NCBI RefSeq assembly: GCF_014279835.1
Contig: NZ_CP047942.1
Span: forward strand, 186,001-250,000
DNA from: Synechococcus sp. MVIR-18-1
Lineage (GTDB): Bacteria; Cyanobacteriota; Cyanobacteriia; PCC-6307; Cyanobiaceae
Reading direction: 5' to 3'
DNA length: 64,000 bases
A program made the translations under genes and the position numbers. The notes under the pieces are model-generated. The model saw nothing but the letters and a program-made list of their open reading frames with translations, made no database searches and was not told the DNA's origin. Numbering within the stretch: the stretch's first letter is position 1; every line of letters starts with the position of its first letter. This document shows positions 54,845-64,000 of the stretch, piece by piece.

Positions 54845-56115
54845 GACTTGCTTGGCGTAGCGCTGAACGGCCCCACACCAGCGGAGCGTGCGAGCAGTTC
54901 CATCGGGTGCTCCACCTTGGGGCCGTCTTGGCTGAGGTAACGCCTCAGTTGCAGGCTGCAACCGATGTTGGCGCTAGCCACAATCTCGGCTCCGGTGCTG
55001 CTGAGGTCGTCGGCTTTGAGTTGGCCGAGTTCTGCGGCCTCGTCGGGTTGTACCAGGTTGTAGATGCCGGCACTCCCGCAACACACTCCGGCTTCTGTGG
55101 CTTCTTTGAGCCTGAGTTGGGGAATGGCACGCAGCAAGTCCCTGGGCTGGGCGGCAATCCCCTGGCCATGGATCATGTGGCAGGCGTCGTGATACGCCAC
55201 CGTGCAGGGCAGCGGCCTGAGCGCTTGTTGAAACGACTCTGAAAGCCCGCGATTCGCCAGGAATTCATGCACGTCCATCACCGGTGCTGTGAAGTTGTCT
55301 TCTCCATCGAGAAGCTCCCCATAGGCCTTCATGGTGTGCCCGCAGCCGGAGGCGGCCACGAGCACGGCATCCAGGGCCTCCTCTGAAAAGCTCTGCACCA
55401 AGGCGCTGGCCAGTTCCTGGGTTTGTTGGAGTTGGCCTTGGTGATGGCTCACCGCCCCGCAGCAGCCTTGATCGGCTGGAATCACCACCTCGAAGCCATT
55501 GGCCTGCAAAACGGCAACAGTGGCCTCATTCACCCCTGGATCAAAGCAACGTTGCACGCAACCAAGCACCAAGCCCACCCGTCCCCGTTGCTTGCCGTGT
55601 GCTGGATTCACCCGCGGGAAACGATCGGTAAACCCTTCAGGCGGCAAAGGAGGCAAGAGCGCTTCCATCGCTGCCAGTTGTGGACCCAGCAGCCGTAACA
55701 GCCCCGTTCTCCGCGTGAACCGCTGTAGCTCTGTGCCGGCATAGGCGCGCAAGGGCTGCAGAACAGCGCGCAGGCGGTTGGGGTAGGGCAGCACCATCAG
55801 CAGCAGCTGCCGGAAACTGGTTTGCCAGCTGCTGCGGAACTCCGGTTGGTTGAGCTTTGGGCGGGTCGCTTCAATCAGCTGGTCGTAACGCACGCCTGAT
55901 GGACAGGCGGTCACGCAGGCGAAGCAGCCCAAGCAGCTGTCGAAATGGCTGGCCACCGTGGCATCCATCTCCAGCTCTCCAGCCTCGATTGCTTTGAGGG
56001 TGTGGATGCGCCCGCGCGGGGAATCCATCTCCGTGCCAAGCACCCGGTAGCTGGCGCAGGTGGGCAAACAAAATCCGCAGTGAACGCAGGGGTCGCTTGG
56101 GTCGACAAAAGCCAT
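54841..56115 (-). CDS. glcF: Glycolate dehydrogenase iron-sulfur subunit GlcF
   Basis: ATG 56115 (424 residues, MAFVDPSDPCVHCGFCLPTC) is preferred; a longer start at 56184 would overlap icd. Two 4Fe-4S clusters are given by CVHCGFCLPTC and CLGCFACVTACP, and two CCG-type motifs appear later (DQGCCGAVSHHQG; GVCCGSAGIYNL). It passes electrons from glycolate oxidation to the membrane. It lies 34 bases after icd on the same strand. Confidence 0.93.
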   Translation of the reverse strand: MAFVDPSDPCVHCGFCLPTCASYRVLGTEMDSPRGRIHTLKAIEAGELEMDATVASHFDSCLGCFACVTACPSGVRYDQLIEATRPKLNQPEFRSSWQTSFRQLLLMVLPYPNRLRAVLQPLRAYAGTELQRFTRRTGLLRLLGPQLAAMEALLPPLPPEGFTDRFPRVNPAHGKQRGRVGLVLGCVQRCFDPGVNEATVAVLQANGFEVVIPADQGCCGAVSHHQGQLQQTQELASALVQSFSEEALDAVLVAASGCGHTMKAYGELLDGEDNFTAPVMDVHEFLANRGLSESFQQALRPLPCTVAYHDACHMIHGQGIAAQPRDLLRAIPQLRLKEATEAGVCCGSAGIYNLVQPDEAAELGQLKADDLSSTGAEIVASANIGCSLQLRRYLSQDGPKVEHPMELLARSAGVGPFSATPSKS

Positions 56116-56149
56116 AGGCCGATTCTGACCTGAATCGGCCTGTAGGTGA

Positions 56150-57574
56150 TCAAAAGCGCTCGATGATCGCGTCTGCAAAGCCACTGCAGCTCACTGGATC
56201 CACTTTGGGTTCCATCAGTCGGGCGAGGTCATAGGTGACCTGCTTGTCCTTGATGGCTGCGCTGAGCCCCTTGGTGATCAGGTCGGCCGCCTCTTGCCAG
56301 CCGAGGAATTCCAGCATCATCACGCCGCTCAGGATTACGGACCCGGGGTTGATGCGATCCAGTCCTGCGTGCTTGGGGGCGGTGCCATGGGTGGCCTCAA
56401 AGATGGCGGCTGTTTCGCCGATGTTGGCTCCAGGGGCCATGCCAAGACCTCCCACCATCGCGGCGGCGGCATCGGAGATGTAATCGCCATTGAGGTTGAG
56501 GGTGGCCAGGATCGAATACTCCTGGGGGCGGGTTTGGATTTGCTGGAAAATGCTGTCGGCGATGCGGTCGTCCACCAGCACCATGCTTTTCCATTTGCCA
56601 TAGCCGTGGCTTTCGCCAATCGTTGCGAGCACCTCCCGCACTTCCGAATCGATCGTCTCTTTTTTCTCGGGCGTGAGGCTGTCGTAGCCGGGCTCAATCA
56701 TGCGCGCATTGTCCTGGGCGCTGAGCGAGTGATCGCGGTCGAGATTGTCGAGAATCCAGCTCTCACGTTCGGTGATACAAACATCGCGGAATTCAGTGGT
56801 GGCTAGCTCATAGCCCCAGTCGCGGAAAGCACCTTCCGTGAATTTCATGATGTTGCCTTTGTGCACAAGCGTCACGTGACGCTTGTTCCCTTCCAGGCGC
56901 AGCGCGTGTTGGATCGCTTTGCGGATGTGGCGCTGGCTGCCGTGCTTGCTCACGGGCTTGATCCCGATGCCCGATCCTTCTGGGATTTGCCGCTTGCCGA
57001 GCTTGCCGTTGGCAGGAATAACCACCTCATTGAGGTGCTTGCGCAGTTCTTGGCCGATCGGATCGTCGGCTTCCCACTCAATTCCCATATAGATGTCTTC
57101 CGTGTTTTCTCGGTAGACGATCACGTCAAGGTCTTGGGGGCGCTTGTGGGGACTGGGGGTGCCTTCGTAGTAGCTGCAGGGCCGGACACAGCAGTAGAGA
57201 TCGAAAATTTGTCGCAGGGCGACATTCAGCGAGCGGATTCCGCCACCCACTGGCGTGGTGAGGGGGCCTTTGATGGCCACGCCGAAGCTGCGGATCGCTT
57301 CCAGGGTGTCTTCTGGAAGATATTGATAGGTGCCATAAAGATCACAGGCCTCATCACCGGCATAGACCTTGAACCATTCGATCGTTTTTTGGCCTTTGTA
57401 GGCCTGAGCCACAGCCGCATCGAGCACCTTTTGGGTGGCGGGCCAGATGTCCACTCCGGTGCCGTCTCCGCGAATGAAAGGGATGATCGGATCGTTCCCC
57501 ACCACGGGTTGGCCGTTTTCGAAGCGGATTGCTGTGCCCTTGATCGGGGCGGTGAGCTTCTCAAACTGAGCCAT
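56150..57574 (-). CDS. icd: Isocitrate dehydrogenase (NADP+)
   Basis: The start [13 protein letters not shown] at ATG 57574 gives 474 residues, the usual cyanobacterial length; the open frame extends further upstream without coding character. [47 protein letters not shown] and [12 protein letters not shown] are all present, covering substrate and NADP sites. It makes 2-oxoglutarate for nitrogen assimilation. Confidence 0.96.
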   Translation of the reverse strand: MAQFEKLTAPIKGTAIRFENGQPVVGNDPIIPFIRGDGTGVDIWPATQKVLDAAVAQAYKGQKTIEWFKVYAGDEACDLYGTYQYLPEDTLEAIRSFGVAIKGPLTTPVGGGIRSLNVALRQIFDLYCCVRPCSYYEGTPSPHKRPQDLDVIVYRENTEDIYMGIEWEADDPIGQELRKHLNEVVIPANGKLGKRQIPEGSGIGIKPVSKHGSQRHIRKAIQHALRLEGNKRHVTLVHKGNIMKFTEGAFRDWGYELATTEFRDVCITERESWILDNLDRDHSLSAQDNARMIEPGYDSLTPEKKETIDSEVREVLATIGESHGYGKWKSMVLVDDRIADSIFQQIQTRPQEYSILATLNLNGDYISDAAAAMVGGLGMAPGANIGETAAIFEATHGTAPKHAGLDRINPGSVILSGVMMLEFLGWQEAADLITKGLSAAIKDKQVTYDLARLMEPKVDPVSCSGFADAIIERF

Positions 57575-57647
57575 GGAGGGGTCGCTGCCTGGCGGCATTT
57601 TGGATTGGGCGAGCTTATGACTCGGCGGGTGCTCTCTTAAGTTCCTC

Positions 57648-57985
57648 TTGATTCCCTCTCCACGATCCAGGGTGAAACCTGAAGGTGTCTGGATCGTGGC
57701 CGCTTGTTTCAACGAGCAGGCTGTGATCACCGCGATTATTGAGCGCGTGCTCGCCGTACCAGGTGTGGAGCGATTGGTGTTGATCGACGATGGCTCAAGC
57801 GATGACACCGTGTCGCAGATTCGGGTCTAGCAAGAGCGACAGGTCCAACTCGCTTCAGACGCTCCTGTCTCCGTGTTCGAGCTCACTCGTGATATTGGGA
57901 AAGAGGAGCGATTTTGGCCGGTCTCGATAACATTCGCGGTGACTGTGCGGCTGCGGTGCTGATCGATTCCGATCTGAAGGTGTAG
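57648..57985 (+). pseudogene. Remnant of a GT2 glycosyltransferase (DPM1-like)
   Basis: The frame from 57648 reads [19 protein letters not shown] and [12 protein letters not shown], the GT2 start with its DxSxD, then stops at 57828-57830. Other frames continue SVFELTRDIGKEERF and LAGLDNIRGDCAAAVLIDSDL up to TAG near 57985. The same order is found in polyprenyl-phosphate mannosyltransferases. The gene is broken by stops and frameshifts and lacks its membrane part. Confidence 0.75.
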
Positions 57986-58126
57986 CGGGCCTGACCGGGA
58001 TATCCGATGCGTCCTTCAAGACTGAACCGAGTGAGGGGAGCTGCCAGGGGTTTGTTGTCGCTGTGGATGAACCGTAACGGCAGCTGGCGCAAGCCCTGCT
58101 GAAGCTTCACCCTTGGTTCAGAGGCG

Positions 58127-58588
58127 ATGAACCCTGTGAATGCAGCGGCAGCGGTCCATAGCGTGGCTTTGGCTCAGACTTTGGCTTCCAGCGTCACGCT
58201 GGTGAGACGGCAGTTCCCTGCGGCGCAGCCGAATTTGAGCCCTTGGCGTGATGACCCTTGCACCCGCCATTGGGACGAGGCCGCAACCTTGGATTTGGCC
58301 TTCGATTTCCCAGGCTGGAGTCCGCGGCTGCAGTGCCGCAGTTTGTTGCTGCAGTTACGGCTCAAGCCGGAGGGGGAAGGGATGGACTCGTCTTGCCCAT
58401 CCCTTCTTGGCGTGGTGATGCGTGGCATGACCTTTGATGGCGAACGTTGGCGTTTGGCAACGGTGGGCGATTGGTTGCCGGCTGGCCCCCATCTACCCCA
58501 TAGGGATCAGGTGGAGCAGCTGCAATTGATCTGTCGAGAGTTGTTTGAAGTGTTCGAACAGGGTGTGCTCAATCGCACTAGTTCTTAA
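58127..58588 (+). CDS. Hypothetical protein, 153 residues
   Basis: The protein has a helical start, a central region with PNLSPWRDDPCTRHWDEAATL, and a C-terminal hydrophobic-acidic helix (VEQLQLICRELFEVFEQGV). I do not recognise the family. It lies 73 bases before the heme oxygenase gene in the same direction and may be co-transcribed with it. Confidence 0.6.
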   Translation: MNPVNAAAAVHSVALAQTLASSVTLVRRQFPAAQPNLSPWRDDPCTRHWDEAATLDLAFDFPGWSPRLQCRSLLLQLRLKPEGEGMDSSCPSLLGVVMRGMTFDGERWRLATVGDWLPAGPHLPHRDQVEQLQLICRELFEVFEQGVLNRTSS

Positions 58589-58661
58589 CCCTTCGCAACT
58601 GATCAGGGCCATCTCAAGAAACTGAATTTAAGGTCGTTCAATCGCTTCGTTTTTCACTCGT

Positions 58662-59375
58662 ATGTCCGTCGCTCTGGCTACCCAGCTCCGGGAAGGAACG
58701 AAAAAGTCACACACCATGGCCGAGAACACCGGCTTCGTGAGCTGCTTCCTGAAGGGTGTGGTGGACAAGCTGAGCTATCGCAAGTTGGTGGCAGATCTCT
58801 TCTTTGTCTATGAAGCCATGGAAGAGGAGATGCATCGACTCAAGGATCACCCCGTGTTGGCCCCGATTGCCTTTGAACAGCTCGATCGCGTCACAGCCCT
58901 TGAGGAAGACCTCGCTTTCTATTTCGGGCCTGAGTGGCGTCAACAGATCGAAGCCTCTCCTGCGGCAACGGAGTATGTCGCTCGGATTCGTGAAGTCGCT
59001 CAGACCGCGCCTGAGTTGCTTGTGGGTCATCACTACACCCGCTACCTGGGCGATCTCTCCGGCGGACAGATCCTTAAGAACATTGCTCAGAAGGCGATGA
59101 ATAACCCCACCGATGATGGACTGCACTTTTACGTGTTTCCTGAAATCGCGGACGAAAAAGCCTTCAAGACCACCTACCGCTCGGCGATGGATGCCTTGCC
59201 GATTGACCAGGCCATGGCGGATCGCATCGTAGAGGAGGCCAATCAGGCATTTCACTTGAACATGAAAATGTTCCAGGAGCTTGAAGGTAATCTTGTGGCT
59301 GCCATCGGAAAGGTTCTGTTTGGTTTCCTTACCCGCCGACAGCGTGCAGGAAGCACGGAGGCAGCGACTGCTTAA
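58662..59375 (+). CDS. ho1: Heme oxygenase (biliverdin-producing)
   Basis: The 237-residue enzyme has proximal His17 in KKSHTMAENT and the distal-helix glycine motif YLGDLSGGQILKNI near 127. It opens the heme ring to biliverdin, CO and iron, the first step to phycobilins. The length is normal. It is the last GC-rich gene before an abrupt change to AT-rich sequence at its stop codon. Confidence 0.95.
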   Translation: MSVALATQLREGTKKSHTMAENTGFVSCFLKGVVDKLSYRKLVADLFFVYEAMEEEMHRLKDHPVLAPIAFEQLDRVTALEEDLAFYFGPEWRQQIEASPAATEYVARIREVAQTAPELLVGHHYTRYLGDLSGGQILKNIAQKAMNNPTDDGLHFYVFPEIADEKAFKTTYRSAMDALPIDQAMADRIVEEANQAFHLNMKMFQELEGNLVAAIGKVLFGFLTRRQRAGSTEAATA

Positions 59376-60459
59376 GTCATTAAGAACTTCTGATCAGTCA
59401 ATCTCATTTCAGCGCATTCGGGTTCTAGTACCTGGTACTGGCGCCCGATTTAGATGTGGTGGGTTAAGTGTTGCTCTTCAAACTGCACGGATTTTTGGGA
59501 GCTTGTTAACTACTGAGGTGGTTACATATCGTGAGAGGCAAGAAAATCATCCTTACTTAGATGATCTTTTGGAAATCATGCCAAAAGATGATGATTCCCT
59601 TTGGTTGGTGAGTTGGGGGTTTGATGTTCCTCAATTGCTCAGAAAGCTTCATCGTCGCAGTGTTCTGTATCAAGCTCATAGCAGTGGATATCGATTTGAT
59701 TTGCCTCCTGGTATTCCTATAGTTGCTGTAAGTCGCAATACTTTGGGTTATTGGGCTGATAAGACCCCTCGTAACCCAGTCTTTTTGGTTCCAAACGCCC
59801 TGGAGCCACAGTGGTTGGAAAGAGGTGATCGCTCGAATTTACGAGAACGTCCGATTGATGTTCTCGTACAGCTTAGAAAAAGTAGTCCGTATGTTTTAAA
59901 TAAACTTGTTCCTGCACTTCAAGCGAATGGCTTCAGAGTTGAGGTTCAACATGGCTGGGTTGATGACTTAGTTGGTCTCTTCAATTCTTCAAAAGTGTAT
60001 ATCTATGACTCTGCAGAGTACTGGAAAGGAGTGGGAGTTTCTGAAGGATTTGGATTACCACCGATTGAGGCTTTAGCTAGTGGATGCGTTGTTTTTACAA
60101 GCTTTAATCATGCGTTAGCCGACTTATTGACACCAGATCAAACTGCATATCAAATTGGTTGTGGTAGTTTTGCTTATGATTTGCATAGAATAAAATTAGC
60201 CATTAGATCACCTCAAGACTGGCGTGCCCCTGAGGCTCAAGTTGATGAGATTATTACGCTTGTTTCGGAAGAAAGTTTGAGGAGTCGTTGGGCTTCTTTA
60301 TTGCACAATTTGGAGATAGGTTTTCCATTTTGGGAAAATAGTAATGAACTTCTCATCAGCTCATCAGGTATAATATTGAAAATCAGTAGAAGATTGAATA
60401 AGCTTAAGTCCAAAATGAGACTTTTGGTAAATTCTCTCGGGTTTAGACGATCAGTTTAG
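59344..60459 (+). CDS. GT4-like glycosyltransferase starting inside the heme oxygenase gene
   Basis: The frame is open from 59281, within ho1. GTG 59344 is the last standard start before the conserved sequence (RIRVLVPGTGARFRCGGLSVALQTARIF); no ATG falls between. It has a PNALEP hinge and a donor-site SEGFGLPPIEALASG near residue 245. It is AT-rich from the point where it leaves ho1. The true N-terminus may have been replaced when the island joined ho1. Confidence 0.75.
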   Translation: MQEARRQRLLKSLRTSDQSISFQRIRVLVPGTGARFRCGGLSVALQTARIFGSLLTTEVVTYRERQENHPYLDDLLEIMPKDDDSLWLVSWGFDVPQLLRKLHRRSVLYQAHSSGYRFDLPPGIPIVAVSRNTLGYWADKTPRNPVFLVPNALEPQWLERGDRSNLRERPIDVLVQLRKSSPYVLNKLVPALQANGFRVEVQHGWVDDLVGLFNSSKVYIYDSAEYWKGVGVSEGFGLPPIEALASGCVVFTSFNHALADLLTPDQTAYQIGCGSFAYDLHRIKLAIRSPQDWRAPEAQVDEIITLVSEESLRSRWASLLHNLEIGFPFWENSNELLISSSGIILKISRRLNKLKSKMRLLVNSLGFRRSV

Positions 60460-60502
60460 TGTCTGGCGTACTCAGGCTGTTTTTACTTAGCAAACCAATA
60501 CA

Positions 60503-62350
60503 TTGAGTGAGAGTTGTGTTTTGCTGGTGCTTGGCTTAGCGGGCAGTCGATCGATTAAGGAATCACTGAGGCTATTAAGCTTCCTTCCTCGCCATCGCTT
60601 AAAAAGTATGCGATGGCTGGTTTTGCTTTCATTAGTTCCAGGATTTTTGGATTTTGCCTCGATAGCGGTTGTTGGTCGTTTGACAGGGGCATTGATTGGT
60701 GGAAGCTTAAGTAATATTCTTCCTGGTATACGAGTTTTTGGTGGTGGTCAATTACAGCAATCATTATGGCTTGTAGCGCTTTTTATATTTTTAACTTGGT
60801 TGCAGTCTGCAATTAGGATTGTCTTACGCATTGTCCAAGAGAGAACAGCAAGCGGCATCTGGTTAGATCTATCTGATCAAATTTTTGCGGGAATTATTCG
60901 TCAACCATACGAATACCACCTCTCTACAAATCTTTCAAAAGTTTCATCTGATTTATTGGGAAATCTGGAATGCCTTTTGAAGGAAATTGTTACTCCAATA
61001 TTGCGAGGAGTAAGCAATCTTGTTTCAATCGTCATTCTTACTATCGGAATTGTTTATATAGGGAAATCGATTGCTCTTGGGTTGCTTACTACTATGATTG
61101 CGAGCTATATAATTATGTCTGTAGTTATGACACCGGCGCTTCGAATCGCGTCGGCTCAAAAGGTACGTACAAGAGAACTTTATACTCAAACTTTTTTCGA
61201 AGTGTTCAAGTCAATTAAGGATGTAAAATTGGTTGGAGTTGAGGATTATTTTTCTAGGAGATTTAGGGAATCGACTCTTGAGTTCAAGCAGGCAGACACT
61301 TTATCCCTTGTTTTGCCTGAGCTTCCGAGAATGCTCATAGAACCTTTAGGTATTACTGCCATCTTTGCCTTAGGAGTATTGCCAAGAATCCTTTCAGGAG
61401 ATCGTCAGCAAATCTTAGAAATTTTGCCATTCTTAGCTGCTCTGTCTATAGGAGCTTTACGTCTAGCCAAGCCCTTACAAGATTTTTTCACGGCTGTTTC
61501 AAAACTAAGAGGTGGATTGCCAGAGCTATCTATTATTAATGAATTACTTATTCTAAATAACGCTAAAGATGTTAATAAGTTTAATATTTCCTCTCCAGAT
61601 GGGATTTTCCCCTTACGTACGATATCGTTAAATTCAGCATCATATCATTATCCAAATTCTAAAAAATTGGTTTTAGATAATATCAATATCTCAGTTCCTG
61701 TTGGCTCACGAGTTGCATTTGTTGGGCCAACTGGAGGTGGTAAAAGTACAGCTGCTTACTTATTATTAGCTCTTTTAAACCCTCAGAAAGGTTCACTAAA
61801 GCTTGACGGGATAGATGTTGACTTGACTGATGTCAAGTCATGGCATAATTGCTGCTCTCAAGTCCCTCAGAACATTCAGCTCTTAGATAAGTCTGTTATG
61901 CAAAATATTGCTTTTGGGATCGAGGAAGAAGTTATAAATGTTGAACGTGTGTGGGACTCTTTAGAGTCAGCGCAACTTGCGGAATTTGTGAGTGAATTGC
62001 CTTTTGGGCTACATTCTCTACTGGGTGAAAATGGGATTAACCTCTCTGGTGGACAAAGGCAAAGAATTGCACTAGCTCGAGCTTTCTATAGGGATTCGAA
62101 ATTTTTAGTTCTTGATGAAGCAACCAGTGCTCTTGACAACAAGACTGAATCTGATGTCATTCAATCACTTGAAATTGTCGGGAGACGTTGTACAACCGTT
62201 GTAATTGCTCATCGTCTTTCCACTATACAAAGATGTGATCGTATATACGAATTTGATAATGGCAAAATCGTTTGCTCAGGCAATTACCAAGAGCTTCAAC
62301 AACGATCAGAAAGCTTTAGGAACTTAGTGAGGCTGCAAGACTCATATTAG
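60503..62350 (+). CDS. ABC transporter, fused membrane and ATPase domains (PglK/MsbA-like)
   Basis: The 615-residue protein starts at TTG 60503 (later Met starts are possible). Six helices fill about residues 35-330; the ATPase has Walker A GPTGGGKSTAAYLLL near 408, signature LSGGQRQRIALARA near 513 and Walker B FLVLDEATSAL near 534. It works as a homodimer exporting a lipid-linked oligosaccharide, lipid or peptide. Its glycosyltransferase neighbours favour a lipid-linked glycan. Confidence 0.88.
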   Translation: MSESCVLLVLGLAGSRSIKESLRLLSFLPRHRLKSMRWLVLLSLVPGFLDFASIAVVGRLTGALIGGSLSNILPGIRVFGGGQLQQSLWLVALFIFLTWLQSAIRIVLRIVQERTASGIWLDLSDQIFAGIIRQPYEYHLSTNLSKVSSDLLGNLECLLKEIVTPILRGVSNLVSIVILTIGIVYIGKSIALGLLTTMIASYIIMSVVMTPALRIASAQKVRTRELYTQTFFEVFKSIKDVKLVGVEDYFSRRFRESTLEFKQADTLSLVLPELPRMLIEPLGITAIFALGVLPRILSGDRQQILEILPFLAALSIGALRLAKPLQDFFTAVSKLRGGLPELSIINELLILNNAKDVNKFNISSPDGIFPLRTISLNSASYHYPNSKKLVLDNINISVPVGSRVAFVGPTGGGKSTAAYLLLALLNPQKGSLKLDGIDVDLTDVKSWHNCCSQVPQNIQLLDKSVMQNIAFGIEEEVINVERVWDSLESAQLAEFVSELPFGLHSLLGENGINLSGGQRQRIALARAFYRDSKFLVLDEATSALDNKTESDVIQSLEIVGRRCTTVVIAHRLSTIQRCDRIYEFDNGKIVCSGNYQELQQRSESFRNLVRLQDSY

Positions 62351-62355
62351 TATAA

Positions 62356-63255
62356 TTACTCCCGAGATGATTTCTTTAATCGTAAAAATAATCTTGTCCA
62401 CTCCGGAATGACTGAGATTCTCAACATAAGTAGAAATAGTATTAATCTTATCTTCTGCCTTAAAGGAACTGATATTCTAATCACTTTAAAAAATTCTTTG
62501 ATAAATGGTCGTAAATGTAGTAAAAGTGCAATCAGTTCTCTTATAATGTTCCCCTTTGCTCGATCAAACTGGCCACCGAGTAATCGTTTGCACTTTATCA
62601 TATGCGCCTTTTTGTCTCGAGCTGGATGCATGGCAATACAGCTTTTCTCATAGAGAACAACTGTTCCTATCTTTTGATTAGCTTTTAGACAAAAATCACG
62701 ATCTCCTCCAGATTTTAAAGTTGAATTGAAGCCATTTAATTCTAGGATATCTTCACTTCTTACCCATAAGTTTGCAGTGATTCCATATTTACCCCCCTGA
62801 ACAAACTTTTTTTGTGTCATTCCAAAATATATATCTGTCAGATCGGCTAAGTTTGGGGGTGAACAAGATGGGATGATTTCTACTTCTCCGGCGATAATGA
62901 TTGATCTTTCCATTTGATTTGACTTTGACAAAAAACTAGTTACCCCTTGTTCTATCCAGTCTTCTTTTAGGACACAGTCGGCATCAGTGAAGGCCACAAG
63001 ATTCGATTTAATAAGTGATAAGGCTTTATTCCTAGCAGCATATGATCCAGGTGTTACACATTGAATTAGATGGCATGGAAATGATGTGTCTGGCAGCCGG
63101 ATAGGTATTTCTGAATGATTATCTACTACGATGACTTGGATCAGCTCCAGGTTGATCGTTTGTTTGCTTAATGAAAGTAATAGTTGATCAAGACCAGTCT
63201 GATCATTGTAAACTGGAATGATAATATCAAGATTTGTGGTTAATGATTCAATCAT
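62356..63255 (-). CDS. GT2-family glycosyltransferase
   Basis: The 299-residue protein opens LDIIIPVYNDQTGLDQLLLSL, with IVVDNHSE, AARNKALSLIKSNLVAFTDADC (DxD motif) near 90 and GGDRDFCLKANQKIG near 183. A basic, hydrophobic C-terminus may anchor it to the membrane. It is GT-A, inverting by family. Its start overlaps the previous gene's stop by four bases. Confidence 0.85.
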   Translation of the reverse strand: MIESLTTNLDIIIPVYNDQTGLDQLLLSLSKQTINLELIQVIVVDNHSEIPIRLPDTSFPCHLIQCVTPGSYAARNKALSLIKSNLVAFTDADCVLKEDWIEQGVTSFLSKSNQMERSIIIAGEVEIIPSCSPPNLADLTDIYFGMTQKKFVQGGKYGITANLWVRSEDILELNGFNSTLKSGGDRDFCLKANQKIGTVVLYEKSCIAMHPARDKKAHMIKCKRLLGGQFDRAKGNIIRELIALLLHLRPFIKEFFKVIRISVPLRQKIRLILFLLMLRISVIPEWTRLFLRLKKSSRE

Positions 63256-64000
63256 TTTTGTCGGGATTTCTGATGATCAGTCATAATTGGGGGGATTACT
63301 CTTGTGATTCCTGATCGCCCAATCATTGTTGCAATACAGTATATAAGGCCTTGCAGAGAAGGTTTTCTTGCTAGCCTAAAAAGTGGTTGAAGTAAATTCA
63401 GTAGATAGTAAAAGATTCCCAATTGCTGTCTTCTAATTAGCTCAAAGCGACCTTCTCCATACTTTAATGATCTCAGATAGGACACTTGCGAGGAGTGATG
63501 ATCAATCAGTATTCCTGGATAGGTTATTAATATTGCATTCGTTCTAAACATTCTTATTAAAAAGTCTGTTTCTTCATTTGATATTATAGTGTGGTCGCCA
63601 GGCCCAATCGTTTCATCGAAAATCATAGATATTCTTGATAGCGAACTTCGTTTGCAGAAAATGTTTGATGTCTCGGCTTTGGAATTAAATACGTCTAGAA
63701 TATTTTTAATAGTCTTTACATGGGCCTTGTTATCCCCGCCATGACGGCTTGAGGGTAATCGTCTTTTCTGGCCAATAATAATGTCGGCAAGTGGATTGAT
63801 GTGAAATGCGTCTTTTATCTTGCCTACTGTATCATTCACGAAAATACAATCGTCATCTGGGAAGGCAATAATATCTGTCTGCAGCAACTTGGCTCCAAGA
63901 TTTCGGGCTTTAGATGCTGATTTGAACGTGACTCGACGATGCTCAATTAGCAGTTTATTTGACCAACGAATGATTACTTGATCTAAGAAGCCATATTTAT
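63252..64000 (-). CDS. GT2-family glycosyltransferase (partial at window end)
   Basis: The frame stays open from TGA 63252-63254 through the last base. Visible from the edge are KYGFLDQVIIRWSNKLL, SASKARNLGAKLLQTDIIAF and PDDDCIF (the donor DxD), then LSRISMIFDETIGPGDHTI and SNEETDFLIRM. This is the pattern of a GT2 enzyme lacking only its first residues, which lie beyond 64000. The first in-frame Met (63887) is not the true start. Confidence 0.82.
   Translation of the reverse strand, partial: KYGFLDQVIIRWSNKLLIEHRRVTFKSASKARNLGAKLLQTDIIAFPDDDCIFVNDTVGKIKDAFHINPLADIIIGQKRRLPSSRHGGDNKAHVKTIKNILDVFNSKAETSNIFCKRSSLSRISMIFDETIGPGDHTIISNEETDFLIRMFRTNAILITYPGILIDHHSSQVSYLRSLKYGEGRFELIRRQQLGIFYYLLNLLQPLFRLARKPSLQGLIYCIATMIGRSGITRVIPPIMTDHQKSRQK

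Noticed and set aside
57883-58110. 75-residue minus-strand frame between the GT2 relic and the 58127 gene
   Set aside because: It overlaps the relic and has no motif; no support beyond being open.

Overview
The window looks like a chromosome piece from a unicellular picocyanobacterium of the Synechococcus/Cyanobium type. Support comes from a heme oxygenase for bilin synthesis, NADP isocitrate dehydrogenase, glycolate dehydrogenase subunits GlcE/GlcF, cyanobacterial-length glycogen phosphorylase, a CRR42-like NDH assembly protein, rnpB, and several small proteins of a kind seen only in that group. This is judged from the sequence alone; no database search was run.

Layout. (1) 1-15,840 is AT-rich and holds a surface-polysaccharide locus: methyltransferase, deacetylase-like, Rossmann and formyltransferase-like genes; a three-gene sugar amidination cassette (WbuX, HisH-like, WbuZ); glycosyltransferases; Wzx flippase; Wzy polymerase; and broken remnants of further genes. 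(2) 15,895-25,393 holds two diverged copies of a GC-rich pair (bi-domain oxidoreductase plus UDP-ManNAc dehydrogenase wecC). They flank an AT-rich insert with a decapitated asnB and a glycosyltransferase. Each copy has kept a different intact gene. (3) 25,390-32,999 is GC-rich: a heparinase-like protein, a glycosyltransferase fused to a phosphoglycosyl transferase, and PglD/PglE/PglF-like genes that together look like UDP-diacetylbacillosamine synthesis and its transfer to lipid. (4) 33,065-36,879 is an insertion of acyltransferase and gene debris bounded by a 646-bp exact direct repeat of the 5' part of an SLC13-type permease gene. (5) 36,257-41,251 is a core block: permease, rimM, CRR42-like gene, K+ channel, rnc, rnpB and tRNA-Arg(CCT). 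(6) 41,252-44,437 is a small island of toxin-antitoxin genes and remnants between the tRNA and a partial tRNA-like repeat. (7) 44,417-59,375 is core metabolism: mscL, glgP, cation/proton antiporter, glcE, DUF1537 kinase, glcF, icd and heme oxygenase. (8) 59,376-64,000 returns to AT-rich polysaccharide/export genes: glycosyltransferases and an ABC transporter.

Taken together, the window shows a core chromosome repeatedly interrupted by glycan-biosynthesis material. A lipid-linked repeat unit would be started by the phosphoglycosyl transferase (probably with bacillosamine), extended by GT4 enzymes, decorated by amidination, methylation and perhaps formylation, flipped by Wzx and polymerised by Wzy. 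The many truncated, frameshifted and duplicated genes at base-composition borders suggest frequent exchange of glycan modules. No CRISPR array, transposase or prophage was seen.
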